Of a stretch of 64,000 bases of DNA, positions 12,272-23,176 are shown piece after piece. The notes under the pieces were generated by a model. The model saw only the letters and a list, made by a program, of their open reading frames with translations. It ran no database searches and was not told where the DNA came from. The position numbers were made by a program, and so were the translations under genes. The DNA comes from Microplitis mediator (taxonomy: Eukaryota; Arthropoda; Insecta; Hymenoptera; Braconidae), in assembly GCF_029852145.1 (NCBI RefSeq), contig NC_079976.1, positions 21,168,617-21,232,616 of the forward strand. Reading direction: 5' to 3'. Numbering within the stretch: position 1 is the first letter of the stretch; each line of letters opens with the position of its first letter.

Positions 12272-12389
12272 AGCCTCATCTCATCGTAGGCCATCCTAAT
12301 AAAAAATCATTTATTAGCTATAAGAATTCTCTAGGTTTTAAGCTCAACCTATTTTCCCTGGTTTAGCGATAATGCTTAGCGTTAGTCAT

Positions 12390-12977
12390 CCCTGATTAAA
12401 AATATTCATCGAAAAGTATTGAAAAAGATGAAAAATGAATACTTTTGAATACTTTCTATACTACAAGGTTTTCATCTGGACATAAAATTAATACTTTTCA
12501 ATTCTATTGAATCCAAAAATAATATAAGAATTTCTAAACTTCCGAGGAATTGAAAAAATTCAAATGAATTGATATTTTTAATCTTTCTGAATACTTTTCA
12601 ATACCAAAAAAGTTTCGTATTTTAAGGTCACGTATGGGATTGAAAAGAATTCAAATGAATTGAAATTTTTGAATCTTTTTGAATCCTTCTCAATACTAAA
12701 ATAGTTCGATATTTCGGTTCGAGTGTGTTAGGATTGGAAAGAATTAAAATGAATTGAAATTTTTGAATCTTTCTGAATCCTTCTCAATACCAAAATAGTT
12801 CAATATTGGAAGGTATTGAAATGATGAAAGATTGAATTCCTTTAAATACTTTTGAATTCCATTTTAAGAATTACAAAGTATTCAAATGATCGAAATTTCA
12901 ATTCCATTAAAAAATTTTCAAAATCTCCGTATGGATTGAAAAAAATTGAAATAATTTTCAGTTCTTTTCAATCAGGG
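12390..12977. mobile_element. CCCTGATT element with ATTGAAA words, AT duplication
   Basis: Begins CCCTGATTAAAAATATTC and ends TTTTCAATCAGGG. Flanked by AT at 12388-12389 and 12978-12979. The interior repeats words of the type 'gaattgaaat-tttgaatctttctgaa', with many inverted matches between them. No ORF. Confidence 0.76.
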
Positions 12978-13844
12978 ATCTCATATTTAATTATATTAAA
13001 ACATCAATAAACTTTGAAAACTGCACAACAATAAATTGTCTGGAAGTGACTAAATCTGTTTGATCTGTTTAGTATATATTGTATTTATACATGTACGTAT
13101 CCCAGGACACCAGAGCTTCAGCTCAGAAATTGAAATGATAAACTTTTGACATCTCGATGACGTACAGTATCAATCAAAGATATTTTGTCGTAAGGATATT
13201 TTGTCCACGGATATTTTGTCCTGTGGTTATGAGAAAGCATAATCATACCTGACCAAGCATGATTACGCATGCTCATGCATCAGCTTTGATGATTTTTTCC
13301 CGGGTAATTATAATTTTTGCTTTTGAAAAGTTGACTTTTTGAAACGCAAAATAAATTGTTAACACTTTAAATGTTACCATAATAAATAATACAACGCGCA
13401 TACATCAGTTTGAATGTGTAGTTGGCGCGAGATACTATAGAGTCTTAGGATGCAGAAAAAAATTGAATGAATCCCCGAATCACTAAAGCAGGAAGGGAAC
13501 TTTTATTAAATGCGTTTTTTCACATGTCATCTTGAGCAAGGCTGTGTAGAATCTGTTCTGCTTAAAACAAAGAAAAATAGATTCTCATGTTGTATGGAGA
13601 AAGCCTACAGCATTTCTGATAGAACTGATTTATTCTTATAAAATCTCTATGAGAATCTATTGGATTTTGTGAGACCTTTTAAGCAGAGTATCCAAAGATT
13701 CCAGTGATTTGTGTATTGATCCTCAACTTGTGATGGAAAGTATCACATGGTAGAGATTTCTTGTGAACCTAGTTTTTTTATTGAACTATATTATCTCTGA
13801 CGCTTTAAAGATGTTACGCACTCGATTAAAACGTATATAAACCG

Positions 13845-13973
13845 CCCTATCCAAAAATTCCCATAGAATCCACTCAACTGTGACAAAAACCGCATAAAAA
13901 ACCAATACAGTCTAGAGGATTCTATGCGGTTTTTGTCGCAGTTGACTGGATTCTATGGGAGTTTTTAGATAGG
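13845..13973. mobile_element. Foldback with CCCTATC ends
   Basis: Inverted arms of about 55 bp starting CCCTATCCAAAAATTCCCA and ending in the complement with a few mismatches. Flanking dinucleotides do not match. The terminal heptamer resembles the CCCTATCAAAAAA ends near 26692-26800. Confidence 0.65.
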
Positions 13974-14503
13974 TTCATGTCATCAATAATAGCCCGAGTG
14001 AAAAAGATTTCATACAAAATTAAATATGGTTCATATAGAGTTGTGTATAGTTCATACATAATTTATAGAATTAGATAAAATTATATCCAATTCTATAACA
14101 AATTTCAAAGATATTTTTATACAATTATATTTAATTGTATATAATTATATCAAATTGTATAAAATTATGCATGAAATCATATAGAATTCTGTATAATTGT
14201 ATATAATTTTATAAAAGTCTCTTTTGAAGTCATAACCGAGTAAAAGAGATGTTATATAATTATGTATAATTTCATATAATTTTATACAGTTGTATATAAT
14301 TCTACATAGTTATGTAGAACTTCATATAATTCTCGAAAATTATCTAGGATTATATATAATTACTCAGGAATAAAAAAAATTGGTCCGTAATTTGACATAA
14401 TATCGGGAAATCACATATTTATAAAATTTCACGTAATTCAATGGATATATATTTCTTAATATTAGTATGGAGAAAAATAAATAATTTTATATAATCAAAT
14501 GTA

Positions 14504-14816
14504 CCCTGGAAGAGATCCGAATTACGGTAAAATACGTTATTTCTACGGAAAATTCACCGCAATTTACGGCGAATTACGGCAATCTATCGTAATTTGCGAT
14601 ATTCTTGCCGTAAACACCGTATGCTTTTTTTATTTTTACAATTTTTACAGTGCAACACTTTACGATACGGTAAAATACCACAGGCTTGTCGCAATTTTAC
14701 GGTAAATGACCATTCTCTTACTGACCATTTGCGGTAAAAATACCATACTTCTGCCGTTAAGTTCCGTGTTTTTGCCTGAAAATATAGTATTTTACTGTAA
14801 TTTGGATCCACTAGGG
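14504..14816. mobile_element. CCCTGGAAG element with TTACGG words, TA duplication
   Basis: Ends CCCTGGAAGAGATCCGAATT and AATTTGGATCCACTAGGG, flanked by TA on both sides (14502-14503 and 14817-14818). The interior is words of type acggtaaa/tttaccgt. It is nested within 13993-15256. Confidence 0.75.
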
Positions 14817-15069
14817 TAGTCTTTGATCGTAATTAGTTATCTATACCATGAACACATAATTTTGTCAATGGCTTTTTTTGGGTGATTCCACATAATTATA
14901 TATAAATTATGTTTTTGACTTCTTTCGAGATATATATAAATTTAAAAAAACTAATTTTAATTACGTCCTTTTGAATCAATACTTTTATAACATAAGAAAT
15001 ACAAACATCTCGAGAATCATCAATGATGTTTTATATAAACGTCAAGATTCACCAGTTGCTAAAAACGGA

Positions 15070-15140
15070 TCAGCCTAGTACATAGCATACGGGCTTCACA
15101 ACACAACGGACAAGGGTTCGATACTCGTCACGAAGAAAAT
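15070..15140 (+). repeat. tRNA-derived SINE head (degenerate)
   Basis: An A-box-like stretch cagcctagtac at about 15071 is followed about 40 bp later by a B-box-like ggttcgatact at about 15115. It does not fold as a proper cloverleaf by eye, and the downstream part is AT-rich, so a SINE head is more likely than a tRNA gene. Confidence 0.45.
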
Positions 15141-15454
15141 TTCAAAAGTATTTTCCAGTCAACATGCATTAAAATTCTATATAATTGGATCGTATCATTT
15201 TTTAAATCAAATTATATATAATTGTATATAACTATATGAAATCTTTTTTCAACGGGAGCACATCATTTATACTCACAATATTTTGAGAAATATATTTGAC
15301 ACTTTTAATATCAATGTCAAATAATTTAATTGCTGCTCGTGAAGAATAAAAAACTATTAAAAAATCTATAGAATAAATTATAAATTTATAGTAATTAGTG
15401 ACGATAATAAAAAATAACTTTATTAAATATTATTGTAACATTAATAATAAATTT

Positions 15455-18400
15455 TCATTCATCAAGTTTTGTTTTTTGCGTTTTTTCTCTCAGTGTTCTT
15501 AAAGCTGGAAAAGGATATTTCCGTCTCAGGAGCTCTTCGTAACCACTTGTTCCAATAATCGATTTTATTTCCAAAGCATCTTTAATTGTAGCAACTGACC
15601 AGCATCTACAACGTTTTTTTTGTGATTGCAATGCTTCTAAATAATTTATTTGATCTTCATTAAAGATAGTCTCCATCATTGTTCTCCATGAATCAAATTT
15701 AGCTTCAAGATCTTTTATTTTATATCTCGCAAAACCAAGCTTGTTTCTGTACACTCGAAGGAGTTGCTGTTGTTTTTCAATTAATTTGCTCATATAATTT
15801 ACTTTGTCTTTATCATTACCACTACTTGTAGGCACTGACATCGATGCTGGCTTAAAATTCGTTGAAAACTGTTCTGGATCGTTGGTACTGAATGGATCAT
15901 CGTCAATCTCAACTTTTGTTTCGTTCAAATTATTTTCACTGTCTTTTATATTCTTTGATATATTTTTATCATTTTTATCAGTTTTTGAATTATTATTTAT
16001 GTTATCTTCCGCTTCAGTTGTATTTCCATTGGTTTTATTTAAATGTTTTAAATATTGGCTTAACTTTATGCGATTTTCATTTAATTTTTCATTATTTTTA
16101 TCGGTACATAACTTTTTTTGATCCGGAGTATCTTTGTTTTGACTTGAACGTAACTTTCTTTTTATTGGACCAAAAGTTTCTTGACTTGAATTTTGTTTTT
16201 CTTGAGTTTTAATTGCATCGTCTTGAATTTCTACCGCCTCTTCTTGTTTTACAGTAACACTTTCTTCTTTTTGCGATACTGGTTCTGGTTTTAGAATTAA
16301 AAATACTTGATTTTTAACTAAATTTTTTTCATTTTGATTCAAGTTTTCTTGGGTTTTTTGTGTATTGTTTTGATTTTGAATTAAAATTACTTGACTTTTA
16401 AGAGACTTTTCGTTATTCAAATTTGAGTTTTCTTGAGTTTGGCCCGACTTATCTTGATTTTGCAGTACGGTCTCTCGATTTTGCTCTGATTTTTCTTGTT
16501 TGACAATCAAAAATACTTTGTTCGTAAGGTTAGAACTCAAACCTTCAAAAACTTGGGGTAATTTTTGTACATTTGATGTTGAATGTAATTGTTCTTGATG
16601 TACTTCTTTTTCACATTTTGTTGATTTTACTTGAATTTTGTTAAATTTTTCTTTGTTTTGAGTGAAATTTGTCTGTTTTTCACATAACTTTTCTTGAATT
16701 TGTTGTACTTTGACATTATTCTGAGTTACATTTTCTTGTTTAAGACACAATTTTTCTTTTGAGTTGTGAATTAAATTGACTCGCTTTATGTGAGATTTTT
16801 TAGTATTCTGATCAGTACTTTCATTACTTTGGTGTAACTTTATATTGTGTTGCATTAAATTTTCTTGATTTACACTCAACTTTCCTTGATTGTGAATTAA
16901 AAGTACTTTATTATTATTCACTGTTTCTTTATTCTGATCATTTTTCTGATTCTCGCATAACTTATTTCGATTTTCAATTAAATTTTTATAAGCTGCCGGT
17001 GGATTTTCGTGTTTAACGAGTAAAAGTACATGATTTTCAGATGATTTTTCTTTGTGATAAAGTAAATTTTGTAAATCTTTCGAAGAGTTTTTTTGCCATT
17101 TAATTATATTTTTTTTATTTTCAAGTGTGGCGGCATCATTTCCAGTTGAAATTTCTTTAATATCATGTAATTTTTCTGTGTTATCAATCGAATTTTTCTG
17201 ATTCATACGAAACTTTTTCTGACTTTTCAATAATTTTTTTTGATTTTGTGATAATGCTTTTTTTTCATCAACTATATCTTCTTTCTTTGGAAGAAAATTT
17301 TCTCGAATTGCAGTCAAATTATCGCGGGTTTCACTTATTATTTTTTCTTGATCGTCTATTACGTCAAATTCTATTTCTTCAATCTATCAGCAAAAAAAAA
17401 AAAAAAAAAATTAATTATATCTTTAAAATTCGGTGCACAAACTTATTGTATTTATCTAATACGTACCACTTCAAACTCTGATGTATCATTATCAGATAAT
17501 GATATTTCATTATTTTTTGGTTTGAGGTTCTGAGCTTGGTTTGAATTTTTCCTCAAATTTGAAGAATTCACCTGCATTGTAAAATTGTGAATAAAATATA
17601 TTTATTTGATTTACTTTAATTTGTAGGAATTATTTATGTATTTTTAACAAAATTAAAATTATTGCTTCAATCATTAAAATCAGATACTAAAAATCTACCC
17701 TCCCTGGTGGAAATTTTTCGGAATTTTCTCTGAAAAACTCAGTTCTAAAATTCTAAAGTCTTTTTCAAAGTTCTAAAGACTCTTTCAGAGTTTTTCAGAG
17801 AAAAGTTTTCAGAAAAAATTTCCACCAGGGCTGTTTAGAAAATCTTATAAAATCCGATAGATTCTCATAAATTCCCTTAGAGATTTTATAAGAACGAATG
17901 AGTTCTATGAGAAGTACTATAGTTAAGTTAGGGCCTTATACATACTAGAGTGTCTCAAAAAAATCGACTTTTTTTTTTTTCTTGAAGAACTTTGAAAAAT
18001 CGACAGAGTATCTCTAGACAAAGACCCTGTTAAAATATGAGACCTTGATATTAATATTTAAAGGTGGCGGGATTCACGATTTTCTATTTTCCATTTAAAT
18101 AACATGGAAAAAAAAAAATTTTAATTTTGGAATTTTATACCTCGGCGATGGCTTATTGAACAGATAAGTTCAGGATATATTTTTGTAGGGAATTGAACGC
18201 TCTACAAAAAAAGTCTCTTATCATTTTTTGATAAATCCATCTGTTCAATAGTTATTGGAGCTCGAAGTCAAGTTAGAGTAAATTTCGAGATCTTTTTACT
18301 TTTCCGGCGAAACTATCGGACTTATCATAAAATGTCATGAGATCTTTTTTGTAGACAATTTTATTCCCTACAAATTATCATTGATAAATTTTTTTCAAAT

Positions 18401-21400
18401 TCTGCATTGTTTTCTAGTTGTTTCCATTTTAATGCCAAGCTTCTAAAAAAGTAGTGTTCTGATCGATTTTAAGAGCTTGGCATTAAAATGGAAACAACTA
18501 GAAAAAAATGCAGAATTTGAAAAAAATTTATCAATGATAATTTGTAGGAAATAAAATTGTCTACAAAAAAGATCTCACGACATTTTATGATAAGTCCGAT
18601 AGTTTCGCCGGAAAAGTAAAAAGATCTCGAAATTTACTCTAACTTGACTTCGAGCTCCAATAACTATTGAACAGATGGATTTATCAAAAAATGATAAGAG
18701 ACTTTTTTTGTAGAGCGTTCAATTCCCTACAAAAATATATCCTGAACTTATCTGTTCAATAAGCCATCGCCGAGGTATAAAATTCCAAAATTAAAATTTT
18801 TTTTTTCCCATGTTATTTAAATGGAAAATAGAAAATCGTGAATCGCCACCTTTAAATATTAATATCAAGGTCTCATATTTTAACAGGGTCTTTGTCTAGA
18901 GATACTCTGTCGATTTTTCAATGTTCTTCAAGAAAAAAAAAAGTCGATTTTTTTGAGACACTCTAATACATACAGCTATAAGAATCTATCGGATTTATAA
19001 GCAGGGTAATACCCCTATCGAAAAAATCCATGTGGGATTGCATGGAACCCATAGAAATCTATATAGGAAAGTATGGATTTATGTAAGAATTCATAGGAAT
19101 TAATATAAGAGCATATGGAGTTATATACGAATATTAGGGTTTCATTAAAATTATTCGTAATCTATATTATTAAGAGAATAAGGAAAATTTTGTTCCCGCC
19201 ATATCTATATGATAAAATTAGTTAATATTATAGAAATTGGTATCATTAGATAGGTCTTGACTTGAATTTGTGCCTTTTCATACTTTAAACTCTTTGTAAT
19301 TACCAAGTATTGAAATAAATATATTTATCTATATCATTCGAATTACATTTAAATTATGCAAGAAAAAAGACGACCGTATGTATTTTCTTTAAATAAATTA
19401 ATACTTTAATTATTCTGTCACTAAATATGACTGAATATCACTAAATATATAGTTATATTATTTATATCGCGTTACTTATTCCAAAGTGACAGATTTTTAT
19501 ACTCCCTTTTGGTTTTAGGAAGCTTCTCAATGCCAAAAAAGTGTGCATAGAAAAAAAAAGGATTCGTTGACCCAAAAAATCTTTACTCGCCTAAAGAAAA
19601 TTTTTACTTACCCCAATAAATTTTTTGCATTGTGAATTAAAAACAAAAATTTATTTAAAACTAGAAAAAATTACTTGGTACAAGGAATCATTTTTTGACC
19701 AAAAAAATCTTTTCTCACCCCAAGACAATTTTTGTATTTAATTCATAATGTATAAAATTTCTTGGTGCAAATTAAAATTTTGTTGCGGCAAGAAATCTTT
19801 TTTTTCTGCGTATTTTATAAATTTACTAGTGATATTTGGGCAGTCACGTAGTGACTGCAGGTTGCTCGTTTCTATAAAAATGTTATACTTCTTGAGTTAA
19901 TCAATAACTTATTACAAATACTGATATAAAGAGCATCAATTAATGAATGATTTTGTTAAAAATATCCTGCTAATAGAATTGTATGTGGGTTTCCTACATG
20001 GGAACCCAGATACCCAATTTCCTATGTTAAGTTCCTACATGGGAATTCAGGTGCCCACAATTTCCTATGTGGACTTCCCATATTGGAATCTAAATACCCA
20101 TGGATTTCTATATAAATGCATGCACTCCTATATTAATTCCTATGGATTGTTACGGCAGGTATACGACTCAGCCATAAGTGATCCTACCAAAAATAAAACT
20201 CAACCCAATTGAAGTCAACCGCATCATACCTATCTAGAAAATTCCCGCTCCAATAAAATATCTACCATCTCAAAATCTCTACCAATGAAAAAGTCTACCA
20301 TGATTTGGTATAGTCTGTAATAAACCATGTCTCAGGAGCAATCGAATAATTAATACGCTAAGATCTAACAAAAACTACGTAATTAATGGACCGTACAATA
20401 GAATAGCTAACCAAGTCAACGAGTTCAATTCAGACATCGATTTTTTTGGTGGATCTCTATCAGTTTTTAACTCAAATATTAAAAATCTCTTGAATAATTA
20501 ACCAAGTTTTTTCTTTCCTCAGTCAAAAAGTCAAAATTGAATTTATAATTGTATTTGTTTTGTCTCTTAAATCATAGTTTTCCTCATAATTATTACTATA
20601 TATTTGTAACTAGTTGTATATAGCCGATTGGCGTTTAATATTAATAAATAAATAAATAAATGATTTAATCACTACCAAAAAAAAACACTACCAAGTTGCA
20701 TTTATGAATAAACTTTACCGTTTGAAATCCCTACCATCAACTTTAGAATATATATTTTATAGACATTAAATTTATTTTTAATTAATTGAGAATCATTTGT
20801 GAAGATTTAGGAATATAATTTTATTATTTAGTACTAATTAATTAATGGGTAATTATTTAATATTGTTTGAGCGTTTAGTGCGCATGTTAGAAAATATAAT
20901 TAACACGACTTTTTTGTTAGCTAATAGTAAACTATTTGGGAAGAAAGTTATGAATTGTTTTAGTTTTAAAATCCCAAATGATAATTACTCATTAATTAAT
21001 TAGTCCTAAATAATAGAGTCATATTCCTAAATCTTCCCGAATAATTCCCAATTAATTAAAAATAAATTTGTCGTCTGTAAAATATACATTCTAAAGTTGA
21101 TGATAGGGATTTCAAACTGAAGCAGGGTGGCCACAAATAAATGATTTCAAAATTCCCTGATATTTCCCGGTTTTCCAGTAAAGTTTTTCACATTTTTCCC
21201 TGATTTAGAAATTTAATTCGTATCATTTAGATATTCAAAGTTTTTAATAATTAAATTTGATAATTAAATCATGCGAGAAACCATAAAAATGGCAATAAAA
21301 TAAATAAATATTGCCTACTTTTGATTATTCGATGTTAAAACATTTAATGAAAAGTTTTATGATTTAAATAAATTAAAAATACACTGGTTACAAAAATTAA

Positions 21401-23176
21401 GGGATATTAAAAAAATTTCAAATTTTTTAGTAATTTTAAACAGTTTGTAACTCGAAGGAAAATGGTCGTACAATAAAAACAAAAAGTCAAACTGTAGCTT
21501 AAAGTGTCTAGTTTTCTGATCTGGGTCTTTAAATTTTTTTATTATGTACACTTCTGGAGCAATCAAAAATCAATGATAATTATCGAAAAAAGTTTATTGA
21601 AGCTCGAAGACCTTTTTTAAGACGAACAAAAATTTGGTAAACTTCTTTTTCGATGGTTATCTTAAGATTACTCTAGAACTGCACATAATAAAAAAAATTA
21701 AAGACCAGATCAGAAAACTGGACACTTGAAGCTGCAATTTTCCTTTTTTGTTTTTGTCGTATGACAATTTTCCTTCGAGTTACATCCTGTTGAAAATCAC
21801 TTTAAAATTTGTAATTTTTTTTATATCCCCTAATTTTTGTAACTAGTGTACAATTTAAAATTTTTTAAATTTTGAACTGTTACAATTTAATTTACGGATA
21901 CTTTTCGAAATTCCCTGAAATTTCCCGGTTGCATTAAATTCCCTGATAATTCCCGATATTCCCGGTTTTTCCGGTTCGTGGCCACCCTGGAAAGAGTACA
22001 TTCATAAATGCAACTTGGTAGTGTTTTTTTCTGGTAGAGATTTTGAGATGGTACACAGAAAAAAATAATTTCTTGGCGCAAAAAATATTTTGAATTATAA
22101 ATTGAAGACAAAAATTTTTTTTGGCTCAAGAATTTTTTTCTCGCCTAAAAGATTTTTTTCTTGATCCGAGAAAATTTTTTCTTACCCCAAGAAAAGTTTT
22201 GTTTTCACTTTATGATACAAAAAATTTCTTGGGTCAAGTAAAAATTTTCTTAGAACAAGAAAAAATTTTTTGCGCCAAGAAATCATTTTTTTCTGTATAG
22301 ATATTTTATTGAAGAGAGAATTTTCTAGGTAAATATGATGCGGCTGACTTCAATTGGGTAGAGTTTTATTTTTGTAAGGATCGCTTATGGTTGAGTCGTA
22401 TACCTGTCGATTGTATGATACTGAAGTTAGCAGACGTCTAATAATTTTTTGATTTTTTTTTAGACGATAAAACATTAAAAAAAAAATATTTGAAAAAATT
22501 GCACCTGTAGTTTTTTAAATTTTCTACATGTGCATATTTTTATATTATTTTTTTGCAATTGATTTATTGAAAAACGAAAATTCAAAAATTTTTAAATGTC
22601 TGTTAACTTCAGGATCATTCGATTGTTACATAAATCCATACTGATCTATATGGATTCCGATGGGTTCCCGTGCAATCCCACATGGATTTTTGTCACAGGG
22701 TATTTGAATTTCTGATCACAAAGCACAGCAGCTCCATGATTGCAAATAAATAAATAAACAAAACTAATAATTAACCAAATTACAATTGAATTTTATACCT
22801 TGTCACTGTTGGCTATTTTAAAAATCTTTTGTTGTGGAAATGCTGTAGGTACAGCAAATGACTTAACAAATCGTTTACCATCAGGAGGTTTTGCAATCGT
22901 ATCAGGTTTATAATGTTCCTACAATAAAAAATGAATTTATAAAAATTAAATTATTATTGTCATACTTAAATTAATACTTAGCATATTTATTTATTTACGA
23001 TTGTAATAAACATGTGATACCTCATATAAACAATACGTATGTTCGCCTGGTGATCTATCAGTACGGGCAATATTTCTGAACCGTTTCTCTGGGCATTCAT
23101 CAACATTGGACAATGTTTTTATTGAACGTTTTTTTTGTGTTGAATTATTACATCCAGATTTAACACAATCTGACAT
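15455..23176 (-). CDS. THAP-like zinc-finger protein with P-element-transposase-type C-terminus, 769 aa
   Basis: Four exons: 23176-23021, 22918-22799, 17571-17467, 17383-15455, all GT/AG and all phase 0. Residues 1-79 resemble a THAP DNA-binding finger: C4, C9, C49, H54 and the closing AVPTAF at 74-79. The last pair is C-x4-H rather than the usual C-x2-H. Residues about 160-540 are a Lys/Gln/Asn-rich heptad repeat (NQKKLLK, SQKKFRM). Six VxLI cores recur at 246, 287, 329, 417, 459 and 487, mostly about 42 residues apart. IKRKLR at 534-539 could be a nuclear signal. Residues 655-694 look coiled-coil. Residues about 695-760 (WSVATIKDALEIKSIIGTSG, then YPFPALRTLR) match the N-terminal region of P-element transposases. 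The RNase-H-type catalytic part is absent, so a domesticated, repressor-like DNA-binding protein is likely. Its target is unknown. Confidence 0.85.
17702..17830. mobile_element. CCCTGGTGG element, 129 bp, CT duplication
   Basis: Ends CCCTGGTGGAAATTTTT and AAATTTCCACCAGGG, with CT on each side (17700-17701 and 17831-17832). The interior is ctgaaaaac/gtttttcag and ttctaaag words. It lies in intron 2 of the THAP-like gene, just upstream of exon 3. Confidence 0.75.
17946..18965. mobile_element. Long hairpin MITE with 8-bp duplication (element B, hAT type)
   Basis: 1020-bp near-perfect palindrome, axis near 18457, ends TAGAGTGTCTC and the complement. The target duplication ATACATAC is exact (17938-17945 and 18966-18973). 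Eight-bp duplications with short A/G-rich ends fit hAT. Arms carry the GTAGA...CCTAC motif at about 18184 and 18338, and inverted at 18545 and 18705. It lies in intron 2 of the THAP-like gene. Confidence 0.85.
19158..19860 (+). repeat. Dispersed repeat, uninterrupted copy of 7440-8560
   Basis: Parallels 7440-8560 but lacks both insertions found there, so it acts as the empty site for the solo LTR and for the CCCTGATT element. It ends with 'gcagtcacgtagtgactgc'. Confidence 0.8.
20307..20659 (+). mobile_element. 5'-truncated non-LTR retrotransposon tail
   Basis: Flanked by ATGATTT at 20300-20306 and 20660-20666. It ends in (AAAT)n and starts with about 65 codons of open frame, including NYVINGPYNRIANQVNEF and FFGGSLSVFNSNIKNLL. 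This resembles the C-terminal end of a non-LTR reverse transcriptase protein. It interrupts the 19012-22700 palindrome. Confidence 0.72.
21123..21989. mobile_element. Hairpin MITE with CAGGGTGGCCAC ends
   Basis: 867 bp, ends CAGGGTGGCCAC and GTGGCCACCCTG, with subterminal 'ttccctga-atttcccgg' repeats on both sides and a central inverted repeat around 21600. Ends resemble hAT MITEs. Flanking octamers do not match, so no duplication is claimed. It splits one arm of the surrounding palindrome. Confidence 0.7.
22052..22300. mobile_element. CACAGAAAAAAAT element with TTCTTG words
   Basis: Inverted ends CACAGAAAAAAATAATTTCT and the complement, ending CTGTA rather than CTGTG. The interior repeats ttcttg/caagaa words around a-rich spacers. 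The same word set appears in 8280-8500, 19570-19800, 29765-29960 and 33470-34065. Confidence 0.6.
22417..22615. mobile_element. Short TIR element, second copy
   Basis: Left end ATACTGAAGTTAGCAGACG, right end CTGTTAACTTCAGGAT. Same family as 9094-9270. Confidence 0.62.

Larger units (their letters stand above)
13993..15256. mobile_element. CCCGAGTGAAAAAG element with TATATAATT words, AG duplication
   Basis: Left end CCCGAGTGAAAAAGATTTCA, right end TGAAATCTTTTTTCAACGGG, with AG on both sides (13991-13992 and 15257-15258). The interior is a degenerate array of 'tatataatt' words. It contains a nested CCCTGGAAG element (14504-14816) and a tRNA-like SINE head near 15070. A related, left-truncated copy is at 40670-40958. 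Confidence 0.78.
19012..22700. mobile_element. Large composite palindrome with CCC ends, TA duplication
   Basis: Outer arms start CCCCTATCGAAAAAATCCAT and end ATGGATTTTTGTCACAGGG, flanked by TA on both sides (19010-19011 and 22701-22702). Matching inverted segments continue inward: 20150-20300 pairs with 22030-22410, and 20685-20770 with 21060-21115 and 21995-22020. Several elements interrupt it: 19158-19860, 20307-20659, 21123-21989, 22052-22300 and 22417-22615. It occupies the long intron 2 of the THAP-like gene, which therefore carries kilobase-scale self-complementarity. Confidence 0.7.

Noticed and set aside
15804..16212. Plus-strand ORFs rich in Leu/Phe/Tyr
   Set aside because: Antisense to the Lys/Asn/Gln-rich exon 4 of the THAP-like gene; the composition follows from the complement.
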